Positions 33,648-33,684 of a stretch of 33,684 nucleotides of DNA are shown here, piece after piece. The DNA is from Brasilonema sp. UFV-L1. Lineage in GTDB: Bacteria > Cyanobacteriota > Cyanobacteriia > Cyanobacteriales > Nostocaceae. The stretch lies in assembly GCF_012912105.1 (NCBI RefSeq), contig NZ_QMEA01000067.1, positions 1 to 33,684 on the forward strand, read 5' to 3'. How positions within the stretch are numbered: the first letter of the stretch is position 1; every line of letters starts with the position of its first letter. The notes beneath the pieces were generated by a model. That model had not been told where the DNA came from. It worked only from the letters and a program-made list of their open reading frames with translations, and made no database searches. A program made the position numbers and the translations under genes.

Positions 33648-33684
33648 AATACTCGCTTTGCTCTCTACCCCACCTCCCGATCTC

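Overview
The window looks like chromosomal DNA of a filamentous, heterocyst-type cyanobacterium (Nostocales or close relatives). Grounds: more than a dozen HIP1 octamers (GCGATCGC), AT-rich intergenic DNA with heptamer repeats and the dispersed repeats typical of this group, a Ycf66-family gene, a 4-Cys Ser/Thr kinase, CHAT/TPR and CHAT/NTPase/WD40 proteins, and a glycosyltransferase pair of the type seen in Nostoc.

Layout. 0.7-5.0 kb: a membrane-anchored CHAT-TPR protein and a 4-Cys Ser/Thr kinase (signalling, possibly cell-suicide type). 5.1-8.5 kb: three glycosyltransferase-like genes (envelope polysaccharide). 8.6-20.2 kb: an accessory island. It holds (a) a tail-anchored protein with a Z-alpha-like winged helix, reading leftward; (b) a rightward cassette of a winged-helix protein, a P-loop ATPase and an 864-residue fusion of an RNase D-type exonuclease, a Cas4/AddB-like Fe-S nuclease and an FtsK translocase motor; (c) a leftward two-gene unit of a restriction-type nuclease domain fused to ParA plus an unusual ParB-like protein; (d) an MntA/HepT toxin-antitoxin pair; (e) a stand-alone ParA; and a transposase-like remnant. 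20.5-21.8 kb: a TetR regulator with an operator inside its own promoter, a small membrane exporter, and a decayed porin start. 22.0-25.7 kb: ileS behind a small gene and an HNH nuclease. 25.9-30.5 kb: a giant CHAT-NTPase-WD40 protein with 14 near-identical WD repeats. 30.8-33.5 kb: ycf66 and gnd, ordinary housekeeping genes.

The most interesting part is 8.66-17.96 kb. The rightward cassette has the parts list of a DNA-translocating, DNA-degrading machine (sensor/adaptor, ATPase, exonuclease plus endonuclease plus motor). It is flanked by a putative Z-form nucleic-acid-binding membrane protein and by a nuclease-ParA/ParB module. I know no named defence system with exactly these components. The function (anti-plasmid or anti-phage defence, or mobile-element maintenance) is inference; the domain calls rest on visible motifs.

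Two roughly 125-bp intergenic elements (3722-3846 and 15471-15597) share a nested inverted-repeat design. No tRNA, rRNA or CRISPR array was seen.
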